Below, piece after piece: positions 1 to 7,474 of a stretch of DNA of 64,000 bases (positions within the stretch are counted from its first letter, which is position 1; every line of letters starts with the position of its first letter). This DNA is from Mangrovactinospora gilvigrisea. Lineage in GTDB: Bacteria; Actinomycetota; Actinomycetes; Streptomycetales; Streptomycetaceae. The stretch is taken from NCBI RefSeq assembly GCF_001879105.1, contig NZ_MLCF01000067.1, positions 1-64,000 of the forward strand. The letters are read 5' to 3'. The position numbers and the translations under genes are program-made. Below the pieces are notes generated by a model. That model was not told the origin of the DNA. It searched no databases and was given only the letters and a program-made list of their open reading frames with translations.

Positions 1-50
1 CGGCCAAGGCGCTCCTTGCGCTTGCTGCTCTGCGGACTGCCTCCCGCCAT
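1..50 (-). CDS. 5' fragment of a leftward gene cut by the window edge
   Basis: On the minus strand an ATG at position 50 follows a GAGGAGG ribosome binding site by four bases and opens a frame that runs off the left edge (MAGGSPQSSKRKERLG). Only 16 residues are visible, basic and hydrophilic, so no function can be given. It is divergent from the operon that begins at 226 or 396, with a palindromic putative operator in between. The strong ribosome binding site is the main support. Confidence 0.45.
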   Translation of the reverse strand, partial: MAGGSPQSSKRKERLG

Positions 51-163
51 CACGCCTCCTCGCCCGAGTGCATTCACTGTCAGTCTGCCGTGCCGTCGCG
101 GCAAGAGATCTGCGAATCGCACTTTTCGGAGTCAGGGATATGCGATCCTGCCGCTATCAGCAA

Positions 164-177
164 TCAGACCGGTCTGA
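164..177. promoter_or_regulatory. 14-bp perfect palindrome, putative operator
   Basis: TCAGACCGGTCTGA is a perfect palindrome in the divergent intergenic region. Ten bases further on, GCGATC (188-193) is repeated inverted as GATCGC (200-205), and another GCGATC lies at 142-147. The position between a leftward and a rightward gene suits a dimeric repressor site of the TetR or GntR kind. The regulator is unknown. Confidence 0.4.
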
Positions 178-225
178 ATTGCCCAGTGCGATCACTGGAG
201 ATCGCGCCATCGCGTGGAGGTCCTG

Positions 226-399
226 ATGCAGCGTCGGCTCCCGACACACCTCAGCGCGCCGCCACCGCACCGCACCCCTGGCCCAGGGGGCATCGCCGCA
301 GCACCCGCGCGCAGCACGCCACCGGAAGGGGACCGTCTTCGCGGTGGCTCGCCCGCCCGCCCCGCTGACGGCAACGGCGCTCGGGAGGCCCGGCGATGA
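226..399 (+). CDS. possible 57-aa leader peptide gene
   Basis: The ATG at 226 follows a GGAGG by three bases, and the frame ends in an ATGA overlap with the gene at 396, a common sign of translational coupling in this window. The peptide is rich in Pro, Arg and Ala with no recognisable domain, and its third-position GC is lower than in neighbouring genes. It may be a genuine short coupled gene or just a leader read-through. Confidence is low. Confidence 0.3.
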   Translation: MQRRLPTHLSAPPPHRTPGPGGIAAAPARSTPPEGDRLRGGSPARPADGNGAREARR

Positions 400-1229
400 C
401 GGCGCCGGTTGCGCACCGCGAGCCGCTGCTGGCCCATGCCGCCGGCCACGCCCGGATGGTGGCGGCCCGCTCCTGGGACCGAGACGGCGTCGCCTGCGTG
501 CGCGTGGGCGAGACGGTCGATGTCCTGCGGGTGAGCCGCGAGGTCTGCCGAAGCGTCGTGGCCGGCCTGCGCTGGCGGGCCGCCGCCTACCACGAGCCGC
601 ACACCCAGCTGTTCGTTCTCCTGCTGCCGCCGGGCTCGCTGGCCACCTGGGCCGCCAGCCCCGGCCTGCAGATCGCCGAACTGCATCCGCTGGTGTTGGC
701 CCCCGAACCGGGGAGCGAGGTGTACCTGCCCGACCCGGCCCCGCGCGAGCACAGCCCGTGGCTGACCCCCGCACCGGTCCTCACCAACCCGACCGCGGCG
801 CGGGCCCAGCTGCTGGCCGCACTCCGCCCGGCCGCCGAACTGCCCGGCGCCCTGGGGGCCTTGGCCGGCCGAGCCTATCGCCGGCACGCGCCGCAGCGCG
901 CGGTCCGCGTCGCCCTGTATGCGCGCACCACCCCGTCCGGGCCGGTGGAGCACTACCTGGAGGACTGCCGCCGCCACGCAGCCGGCCACGGCTGGCGGGT
1001 GGCCGGCGAGTACGTCGACCGCATCCCGCACGGCTTGCTCGACCAGCCGCGCTTGAACGACGTACTGGCCCACATCGAGGCAGCGGGCTGCCACCGGGTG
1101 GACGGCCTGCTCACCTGCGACACCTGGGCGGTCACCGCCAGCCCGATCACCTGCGCCCGCATCCGGCACCGCATCACCGCCGCAGGCGCGTTCTGGAGCA
1201 CCACCGCGAAAGTGGGGGAGCCGAGATGA
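396..1229 (+). CDS. two-part protein with a degenerate resolvase-like domain
   Basis: A 277-aa protein. Residues about 20-160 resemble the actinobacterial hypothetical module built around a PPGS/PPGT motif (here LLLPPGSLATW). Residues about 168-275 look like a serine-recombinase catalytic domain: VALYART, then CRRHAAGHGWRVAGEYVD, then RLNDVLAHIE and VDGLLT. The nucleophilic Ser of YxRxS is replaced (ARTTPSG), so recombinase activity is doubtful; it may only bind DNA or be a remnant fold. It starts by an ATGA overlap with the leader ORF and ends by an ATGA overlap with the next gene, so it heads a translationally coupled operon. The domain call is from remembered motifs. Confidence 0.6.
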   Translation: MTAPVAHREPLLAHAAGHARMVAARSWDRDGVACVRVGETVDVLRVSREVCRSVVAGLRWRAAAYHEPHTQLFVLLLPPGSLATWAASPGLQIAELHPLVLAPEPGSEVYLPDPAPREHSPWLTPAPVLTNPTAARAQLLAALRPAAELPGALGALAGRAYRRHAPQRAVRVALYARTTPSGPVEHYLEDCRRHAAGHGWRVAGEYVDRIPHGLLDQPRLNDVLAHIEAAGCHRVDGLLTCDTWAVTASPITCARIRHRITAAGAFWSTTAKVGEPR

Positions 1230-1714
1230 GCCCCGCACTGCTGCCGCCGCGACCCTCCGCTGACACCCCGGGAGCCGGGAACGGCGAGCTGTGCACCCGA
1301 TGCTGCGCCATGCCGGGCGAGGCGAACCCCGAGGCTGCCAGCAATTTCACCCTGGCCGCCTTGCACGGACGCCGCGGGAAGACGGCCGCAGCAACGGTCG
1401 CCGCGCTCCTGGCCCGGCACACCGCGCTGCGCCACCCCCACCGCCCCGCTCGCCTGGAGCTGGCCATCGGCGCGGACTTCGTGCGCATCACCATCGATGC
1501 CGCTCTGCCCGCGGCCACCACCGACCAGGCCGAACTGCGCCGCACGTTGACCGAGGCCGGCGAGCTTTCGCGACGGCTCGGCTACGCCGACAACAACACC
1601 ACCCACCGCGCCCGCGTGTGGGCCGAGGTACGCATCGCCCGCCCCGCGCGCCGAGCACCGCACCCCCGCGCTGCCACGAGCGCCCCGAACTCCCCTGGAT
1701 CGAGCCAGCCGTGA
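1226..1714 (+). CDS. hypothetical protein, 162 aa
   Basis: Starts in an ATGA overlap with the resolvase-like gene and ends in a GTGA overlap with the next, so it is an interior operon gene. The N-terminal 45 residues are low complexity with two neighbouring cysteines (CTRCC). The middle, about residues 45-140, is helical and Ala/Arg rich with strong G/C third positions, which supports real coding. I do not recognise a family. Confidence 0.6.
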   Translation: MSPALLPPRPSADTPGAGNGELCTRCCAMPGEANPEAASNFTLAALHGRRGKTAAATVAALLARHTALRHPHRPARLELAIGADFVRITIDAALPAATTDQAELRRTLTEAGELSRRLGYADNNTTHRARVWAEVRIARPARRAPHPRAATSAPNSPGSSQP

Positions 1715-2433
1715 GCCTCCAGTTAGACGCCCACCACCCGGGAACCCCGCTGCGCAGCGTCCGGCTCATGGTCGACGCCGGGATCGTGGCGATCACCGGC
1801 CTGCGAACCATCCCCGAGGCCCACGCCTTCGCCGCCGAGGCGATGGCGGAATACGCCCCGATGCCGGTTGTCCCCGGGCCGACCGGGCCCCGCCCCCACC
1901 GGCGGTTCACGACCGCCGCGCCGCACCGCGCCAAGCCGCCCCAGCTGATGCTCCTGGCTCAACTGGGCATCGCAATGCAGCCCGCAGTCTTCGCGCTTGC
2001 CGATGCCCGCCGCGCCCTGCTGCACCTGAACTACCGCCAGCCGTGGTCTCTGGAGCTGCTGACCGACCCGGACCGCTGGCTCCGCCCTGACCTCGGCGGG
2101 CCCATCGTGACCGCGCCGGCGCACCAACGCGCCCTGCTGCGCCTTCCCGCCATGGCCCCGACCGATCTCACGCCGTCCGAGCGGGTGGTGCTCACCTGCC
2201 TGCGGCGTGAACTGGGTCGCCGCAAGCGCGCCCTCGCGCTGCCCCCGGGCCACGCCCTCTTGATCGACAACCACCGCTATCCGACCGCGACGGTCACCGG
2301 CCAGCTGGCCACCGTCGCGGTCGTTGCCGGCGACCGGAACGAGGACGGCATCGAACCCGGTTTCCCGTTCCCTTCCTCCCTCCTTCGCTCGACACCCACA
2401 TCCCCCGGAGATCGTGATGAGCTCATTGATTGA
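1711..2433 (+). CDS. hypothetical protein with a TauD-like C-terminal motif and a TTA codon
   Basis: A 240-aa protein starting with GTG in a GTGA overlap. Near the C-terminus PPGHALLIDNHRYP resembles the PGDLLIVDNRR segment before the distal iron ligand of clavaminate-synthase/TauD-like dioxygenases, and the next gene carries the same motif. No HxD iron-binding motif is evident, so any fold relation is likely without dioxygenase activity. Codon 5 is TTA (1723-1725), rare in streptomycetes and read by the bldA tRNA, so translation may be tied to development. It overlaps the next gene by 17 bases. Confidence 0.6.
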   Translation: MSLQLDAHHPGTPLRSVRLMVDAGIVAITGLRTIPEAHAFAAEAMAEYAPMPVVPGPTGPRPHRRFTTAAPHRAKPPQLMLLAQLGIAMQPAVFALADARRALLHLNYRQPWSLELLTDPDRWLRPDLGGPIVTAPAHQRALLRLPAMAPTDLTPSERVVLTCLRRELGRRKRALALPPGHALLIDNHRYPTATVTGQLATVAVVAGDRNEDGIEPGFPFPSSLLRSTPTSPGDRDELID

Positions 2434-3181
2434 GGACCACCAGCTGGCCCGCGGCCAGCACTTCGGCGCCCAGGCCGTCGAGCAGCTCCGGATCCACGGC
2501 CTGGTGACCGTGCCCCGCGTGCGCGGGCGCAGTGCGGAGATGCAGCGCCGACTGGCCGGCGCGGTGCTCACCTCGCTTTCCGGTCTGGGCGACCCGACCG
2601 AACTGGTGCCGATCGACCGGGGCGATCCGATCGGCCTGCGCAGCTACCAGGCTCACCTGCCGATACCGCCGCGGATTCTGGTCGTCACCCATGCCGCCAG
2701 GACCGAGGCGCCGATTGCCTGCCGCGTGCTGGACGGGGCCGCCCTGATAGCGCACCTGAAGCGCACCTGTCCCGGCGCAGCCAACTCCTTGGCCCGGCCC
2801 GGCAGCGCGAAGTTCCGCCACCTCCCGACCACGACGCCGTGCCGCACCGTGCTGACCTATCCGGGGCCGGCGCACTATTCGGCGATCATCACGCCGATGG
2901 CCTCCCGGCGTGCAGTGTTCCGCCTGGAGGAAGCAGCCCGGATGGACCTCAGCCCCGCTGTGCAGGGGCATCTGGCGGCGGTGGAGGACGCCATCTGCGA
3001 GGTGCAGGAGGACGTGGAGGTGATGCCCGGCCAATCGATGATCGTCGACAACCACCGCTGGGCCCTCGGACCCCTGGCCAAAGGGCTTGCGGTGCTCGCC
3101 GGTGTGCAGCGCACCCTCGGCGTCGGCGCGCTGCTGCCGTTCACGCCGTATCGGCCAAACTCCCTGGAGGCCCGGCGGTGA
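2417..3181 (+). CDS. TauD/clavaminate-synthase-like protein, degenerate
   Basis: A 254-aa protein. The ATG at 2417 has GGAG at 2407-2410; an in-frame GTG at 2414 is the alternative. The C-terminal VMPGQSMIVDNHRWALGP parallels the PGD-ivDNrr-lHGR block of the alpha-ketoglutarate dioxygenase superfamily, but the histidine that should follow is absent. The N-terminal half (LVVTHAARTEAPIACRVLDG) is compatible with the same fold. With the preceding gene it forms a tandem pair sharing the PG-IDNHR motif, perhaps an old duplication. Enzymatic activity is unproven. It ends in a GTGA overlap with the next gene. Confidence 0.55.
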   Translation: MSSLIEDHQLARGQHFGAQAVEQLRIHGLVTVPRVRGRSAEMQRRLAGAVLTSLSGLGDPTELVPIDRGDPIGLRSYQAHLPIPPRILVVTHAARTEAPIACRVLDGAALIAHLKRTCPGAANSLARPGSAKFRHLPTTTPCRTVLTYPGPAHYSAIITPMASRRAVFRLEEAARMDLSPAVQGHLAAVEDAICEVQEDVEVMPGQSMIVDNHRWALGPLAKGLAVLAGVQRTLGVGALLPFTPYRPNSLEARR

Positions 3182-3648
3182 ACCAACACCTGGCCGCTCG
3201 GGCGGTGAACTGGCGGGAGTTCCTGCGGTTGCTGCAGGCCGCCGACCGCAGCTACAGCACGAGCAGCGGGCTGGTGGCGCTGCGGGTGGGCGACGTCTTC
3301 AGCGGAGTCTCGCTGCCGGCCGAGTTCTTCCACCCAGTGATCAAGCGCTTGCAGGGGCGGCGCGAGCCCATCGGGCCCGTGCTCAACGACGCGGCCGCGC
3401 ATGCCGTGGTGTTCTTGCTGGCGGCGCGCGCCGCCGAACGCCTGGCCTGGCCCGCAGCCGCCGGGGTCCGGGTCCTTGCCGCGAATGAGGTCGTGCTGTG
3501 CCCGCCGCCCGGGTTCACCGTGCGGGGCCGCGACTGGCTGGTGCCGCCTGGCGGCCTGTCGGCCACCGACCCGGCGGTGCTGCATCAGGTCCTGGCCGCC
3601 GTTGTCGGTGACCACCGGAGCCAGACGCCCGGCTGGCCCCAACCATGA
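3178..3648 (+). CDS. hypothetical protein of the actinobacterial PPG module
   Basis: A 156-aa protein starting at GTG with GGAGG upstream (3166-3170). It belongs by pattern to the same hypothetical module as the first gene and the gene at 6794: VALRVGDVFSGV near the start, PIGPVLND, then VVLCPPPGFTVRGRDWLVPPGG. In streptomycetes this kind of sequence is often annotated bifunctional primase/polymerase-like or hypothetical, and no primase active site is visible. It is the last gene of the operon, 86 bases before the convergent D-amino-acid oxidase gene. Confidence 0.55.
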   Translation: MNQHLAARAVNWREFLRLLQAADRSYSTSSGLVALRVGDVFSGVSLPAEFFHPVIKRLQGRREPIGPVLNDAAAHAVVFLLAARAAERLAWPAAAGVRVLAANEVVLCPPPGFTVRGRDWLVPPGGLSATDPAVLHQVLAAVVGDHRSQTPGWPQP

Positions 3649-3734
3649 GGCTCGCGACGCCAAGTCGCGGCGGTGAGTGCGACCACGATGCCCGTCTCGG
3701 CGGGGTGCCGAATGGGCTGGTCCACACGGGCTGC

Positions 3735-4673
3735 TCAGGTTTGGAGGAGTGCCCGGACGTGCTCGGCGCAGCCCCAGGACAGGGTGACGCCGGCGCCGCC
3801 GTGTCCGTAGTTGTGCACGATCTTGCCTTCGCGTTCGACGCGAACGGTGGGGCGGGTGGGGCGCAGCCCGATCCGATGCTCAAGGATCGGTGCCCCGGCC
3901 AGTCGGGGTTCGACGGCGATGCAACGCTCCAGGATGGCCTTGGCTGCCGCCGGATCGCCGGCGGTGTCGGCGCTGCCGTCGATGGCGGTGCCGCCCAGTA
4001 CCACGGTGTCGCGGTGCGGGTAGATGCACAGCAGGTCGGGCGAGGTGCCGGTGTCCTCCTCGAAGAAGTCGATCAGGCCGGGGTTGGCGACCACGACGTG
4101 CTGGCCGCGGATCGGGCGCACGGTCGGGTCGTCGGCCAGCGTGCGGGCGCCCATCCCGGTGCAGTTGACGATCGACTCGGCCTGGGCGGCGGGGTCGGCG
4201 AGGCCGCTGACGGTGTCGCGGACCAGCACCGCGCCGGCATCGGCCGCTCGTTTGGCGAGGTAGCGCAGGTAGCGGGGCATATCGATCAGCGGTGTGGTGT
4301 AACGGTGCCCTCTGGCGAAGCCGGCGGGCAGTTCCTCGGTCCGAAGGGGCCGAAATCCGGGGAGCGTACGCGCCCAGGCGGGCGCGGTGGACACGCCGCG
4401 CGAGGCGTCCGTGCCGGAGGCCAGGCGTACTCCGCTGCCGGGAGCGGCGGTGGCCAGGTCGGTGAACACCGCAAGGGAGTGGCTGCTCCACCTGGCGACC
4501 TGGTCGGCGGGCTCGACCAGGTAGGGGCCCCAACTGGCCCCGGCCGCGGCCGAGGTGGCACCGGGAAACTTCGCGGCCACGACGGTGACGGGACGGCCGG
4601 CCTCGGCGAGCACGACGGCGGTGGTCAGGCCGATGACGCCGGCTCCGAGGACGATCACGCGGCTGGGGCTCAT
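3735..4673 (-). CDS. D-amino-acid oxidase family FAD enzyme
   Basis: A 312-aa protein of typical length for D-amino-acid oxidase. The N-terminus has the dinucleotide-binding motif GAGVIG (residues 10-15). Further family blocks are visible: TSAAAGASWGPYLVEP, RGQHVVV, YPHRDTVVLGGT, RIGLRPTRPTVRVE with the substrate Arg, and the closing NYGHGGAGVTLSWG. Family knowledge predicts oxidation of D-amino acids to 2-oxo acids with release of ammonia and hydrogen peroxide. It begins nine bases after the stop of the NsdA-like regulator, so the two are co-transcribed. The divergent operon encodes an amine or amino-acid permease and a glutamine-synthetase-like ligase, which suggests a link to amino-nitrogen use. 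Confidence 0.85.
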   Translation of the reverse strand: MSPSRVIVLGAGVIGLTTAVVLAEAGRPVTVVAAKFPGATSAAAGASWGPYLVEPADQVARWSSHSLAVFTDLATAAPGSGVRLASGTDASRGVSTAPAWARTLPGFRPLRTEELPAGFARGHRYTTPLIDMPRYLRYLAKRAADAGAVLVRDTVSGLADPAAQAESIVNCTGMGARTLADDPTVRPIRGQHVVVANPGLIDFFEEDTGTSPDLLCIYPHRDTVVLGGTAIDGSADTAGDPAAAKAILERCIAVEPRLAGAPILEHRIGLRPTRPTVRVEREGKIVHNYGHGGAGVTLSWGCAEHVRALLQT

Positions 4674-4682
4674 GCCGGGACG

Positions 4683-6047
4683 CTAACGCGCGGGATGCTG
4701 CCGGTGGTAGAGGTCGAGCGCGCGGCCGAGGCGGGGGGCGAAGTCGGCGGCGAACGGGTTGCGTGTGCGGCGGGTCAACTCGTTGTGCAGTTGGGCCAGC
4801 AGACTGGCGCTTCGGGGCGAGTTGACCCTCTCCAAGCGGGCGAGGGCACCTTCGGCGGTGGCGCACGCGGCCTCCAGCTCGCCGGCGGCCAGCTGGCCGA
4901 GTGCCAGCCACGCTCCTTCGTACAGGGCGCGCCGCTGGCCGTAGGTGGTGGGGCCGATGTTGTGGGCGCCGGTGGCCAGCAGTGCGGTACCTCGCCTGAG
5001 GGCGCGGCGGGCGGCCGCGGGCCGTGCTCCGTCGTGCAGTTGGGCCCGGCCGAGGCAGATCAGGGCGTAGCCGGTTTGGGCGTTGAGGTGGCTCGGGGAC
5101 AGGTAGTACATCCACCGTGGCTCAACCTGCTGCTGCGGCGGCGCATCGAGCAGGGTGCGGGCCTGGTCGGCGGCGCGGGCGGATCGTTCGGCGGCGTCGT
5201 TCAGCGCGCGGGCGTCGGCGGCATGGTTGCGGCTGGCGGCCTGGAAGGCCAGGTCGGCAAGGATGTGGGCGGCCAGGGCGCGATCCGCGACGGCGTCGGC
5301 AGCGTGCAGCGCGGAGATGAAGTAGCGCTGGGCCAGTCCGTGCCGGTCGGCGTCGAAGGCCATCCATCCGGCGAGCTGGCCGATCTCGGCGAGGGCCTGG
5401 ATGAGGCGGGTCTCGATGTGCGGTCGGTGACCGCCGTCTTTGATCAGCAGGGCGACGGCGCGCATCTGCGCGCCGACGTAGGGAAGGTGGCGGGCGCCGC
5501 CCTGCTCGTCATCCAGTTGCTGCAGCAGCGGCAGGGCGGCTTCGACCTGGTCCACCAGGGGGCCGGCGGCGGGCAGGTCGGGATGTGCCCCTGTTCGGCC
5601 GCGGGGGGCGGGCACGGTGGCGTCGAGGTAGACGGCGACGGCGGCCAGCAGGCCGGCACCGGTCGCGGCCAGCACGGTGTGCCGGTCGGTCAATGCCTCG
5701 GCCACCCAGGTCTCCACGATGTGGTCCAGCCCGTCTCGGGTGAACGGCTGCACCAGGCCGTCCGCAGCCTCCGGCAGCCGTCGGATCGCCTCGCGGTCGC
5801 GACCCCACAGGTCGCGTGCGAGCACCGTCCGGCCCAGGTGGTCGCCCAGCAGGCGCGCGGTCAGGTCCGGCAGCGGAGGGCGGGGGACGGCTCCGGCGTC
5901 GCGCCAGTGATAGGGGGCGGTCTCCGCAACGGTCCCGGCCCCCAGCACCGCATTGATCTTTCGGGCCAGTCGGCCGGGACTCCAACCGGCCTCGGCCAGC
6001 AGCTGCGCCAGCAGCAGGTTCGGCTCGCGCACGCGACGCGGCGCCAT
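4683..6047 (-). CDS. NsdA-like TPR regulator
   Basis: A 454-aa protein. The ATG at 6047 is preferred to one 30 bases upstream because AGGAAGGGG precedes it at good spacing. The first 100 residues form an atypical HTH-like unit (LLAEAGWSPGRLARKINAV, then a DLWG segment) as in the NsdA family of Streptomyces differentiation regulators. The rest is an all-helical TPR-like array up to residue 454, with repeated ARRAL, ALGQLAAGELEAA and ARLERVNSPRSASLL units. It likely acts in the cytoplasm by sensing protein or ligand. It is the first gene of a two-gene operon with the oxidase and is divergent from the 6291 operon, which it may control. Confidence 0.7.
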   Translation of the reverse strand: MAPRRVREPNLLLAQLLAEAGWSPGRLARKINAVLGAGTVAETAPYHWRDAGAVPRPPLPDLTARLLGDHLGRTVLARDLWGRDREAIRRLPEAADGLVQPFTRDGLDHIVETWVAEALTDRHTVLAATGAGLLAAVAVYLDATVPAPRGRTGAHPDLPAAGPLVDQVEAALPLLQQLDDEQGGARHLPYVGAQMRAVALLIKDGGHRPHIETRLIQALAEIGQLAGWMAFDADRHGLAQRYFISALHAADAVADRALAAHILADLAFQAASRNHAADARALNDAAERSARAADQARTLLDAPPQQQVEPRWMYYLSPSHLNAQTGYALICLGRAQLHDGARPAAARRALRRGTALLATGAHNIGPTTYGQRRALYEGAWLALGQLAAGELEAACATAEGALARLERVNSPRSASLLAQLHNELTRRTRNPFAADFAPRLGRALDLYHRQHPAR

Positions 6048-6125
6048 AGCGACCCCTTCCTGCTGAGGCTGCGTCAATGCCCCTCAGTCTGCCTGCGTGT
6101 TTCAGCCGAATGCGCAGGTTCGCGG

Positions 6126-6143
6126 GAAGTTGAGGAAGTTGAG
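6126..6143. repeat. tandem 9-bp repeat in a divergent promoter region
   Basis: GAAGTTGAG occurs twice without a gap between the NsdA-like gene and the PRTase-like gene. The stretch 6048-6290 holds no other gene and must contain both promoters; the tandem repeat is its only clear structure and could be a regulator half-site pair. Confidence 0.35.
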
Positions 6144-6290
6144 CGATCCATCCCCTACAGGCCCGGCCGCAGCCCCGGTGGGCTTGCAGCCGTGAGCACA
6201 AGGCGTCGCACAGCACCCGCCCATGGACTTCCCCTCGGACCGGAGGGCCGGAAGCCGAACGGCCGGCACGATGCAGGCCAAGTCGGCGGG

Positions 6291-6794
6291 GTGAGCCTGC
6301 CGCATATGGAGGAAATGGCCGCGGAACTGGCCCTACGCATCGCAGCGGACGGTCAGCCGTCGCTCGTGGTCGGGGTGTTGCGCCATGGCATGGTTCCGGC
6401 CGTACTGATCGCTGACCGGCTGGCCGTCGCCGGGGTCCGAGCGTTCGACCCCGGGCAGCTGGACCCCACCACCCCTGAGGCCGATGAGCCTCCGGCCTAC
6501 CGCGAACTACGCAACCTCGGCGCGGTGGGCCCCGTCCCGGACGCCGACGTCCTGGTCATCGCCTGGACCGATCCGGAGGGACACGCACTGGCTGCGGCCC
6601 GCCGCACCCTGGAGGCCGCCGGGGCGCGCCGCGTGCGCACCGCCGTATGCCTGGGGCCGCCCCCACCCGACAGTGTGGACATCGGTCCAGCGACTCCTGT
6701 CTCCCCGTCTTCCCCCACCGGTCTGGATCCGGCGCGATCCAGGCCGGGCGACCACGCCGCCGCCGACCGCAGCCCCGAAAGCGAGGAGGGGTGA
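6291..6794 (+). CDS. phosphoribosyltransferase-like protein
   Basis: A 167-aa protein starting at GTG 6291 (an internal ATG at 6306 is possible). The sequence VVGVLRHGMVPAVLIADRLAV resembles the N-terminal strand and helix of type I phosphoribosyltransferases, and VLVIAWTDPEGHALAAARRTLEAAGARRVRTAVC matches the PRPP-loop region, but the acidic pair and TG of the PRPP motif (VVDD-TG) are replaced by IAWTDPEG. The PRPP-binding activity is therefore uncertain. The last 35 residues are low complexity. It ends in a TGATG overlap with the next gene, opening a long rightward operon. Confidence 0.6.
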   Translation: MSLPHMEEMAAELALRIAADGQPSLVVGVLRHGMVPAVLIADRLAVAGVRAFDPGQLDPTTPEADEPPAYRELRNLGAVGPVPDADVLVIAWTDPEGHALAAARRTLEAAGARRVRTAVCLGPPPPDSVDIGPATPVSPSSPTGLDPARSRPGDHAAADRSPESEEG

Positions 6795-7330
6795 TGAACA
6801 CCCGCCGATACTGCGCCTCCAACCGTCCCGATCCGATCGCCAACGCGCTGCGATGGCTTGCCGCCACCAGCACGCTGCCGGCCCTGGTGCTGGAGGACTT
6901 CGCCAACTCCGGCCAGTCCCCGCTGGTCGTCGGCACCCTGTTCGACGTCCTCAAGGTGCCCGCCCCGGTCGGGACGCGGGTGCTGGAGCAGCTGCAGCAG
7001 CGCGAGGCGGCCATGGGACCGCTCCTGGCCGACAGCGACACCGGCTCGGTCTACATCCTCATCCCACCCGGGACCGCCGGATCGTGGCAGGCGGGCGGCA
7101 GCGCCTACGACCGGGCGGCGGCCACCACCCTGCTGGTGCCGATACCCGGCACCACCCGCTCCGGCCGGCACTGGCTCAACCCACCAGACGGCAGCGGCGA
7201 ACTGACCGACCCTGACCTGCTCGCCGAGATCGTCGCCGCGCTGCTCCAAGACGCCGAGCCCGCGGATCCCGGCGCCGCGCTGCCCGCCAGCATCCACCCG
7301 CTGGCCCGCGACACCGTGAAGGAGGCGTGA
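6794..7330 (+). CDS. hypothetical protein of the PPG module
   Basis: A 178-aa protein with an ATG overlapping the preceding stop and GAGGAGG just upstream. It shares with the genes at 396 and 3178 the order VGTLFDVLKVPAPVG, MGPLLAD, SVYILIPPGTAGSW and HWLNPPDG. I read this as a recurrent actinobacterial accessory domain, sometimes annotated as bifunctional primase/polymerase N-terminal. No catalytic residues are evident. It appears three times within 7 kb in different operons, which suggests a shared regulatory or structural role. Confidence 0.6.
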   Translation: MNTRRYCASNRPDPIANALRWLAATSTLPALVLEDFANSGQSPLVVGTLFDVLKVPAPVGTRVLEQLQQREAAMGPLLADSDTGSVYILIPPGTAGSWQAGGSAYDRAAATTLLVPIPGTTRSGRHWLNPPDGSGELTDPDLLAEIVAALLQDAEPADPGAALPASIHPLARDTVKEA

Positions 7331-7474
7331 TCGCCCATGGCCGCTCCAGATCTCGCTCCCGCCGCATGCGCACCGGACAGCCGGCCGGCCGTGGGCCGCT
7401 TCGCAGCCGGCCTGCTCCCGCATCGGGTTGGCGGCCGACCCCGATTCCAACATCCCCTTCGACAAGGACCTTTG

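Noticed and set aside
3645-6290. Long plus-strand open frame across the oxidase and NsdA-like genes
   Set aside because: Low-complexity antisense of two clear minus-strand proteins; only its end from 6291 is a real gene.
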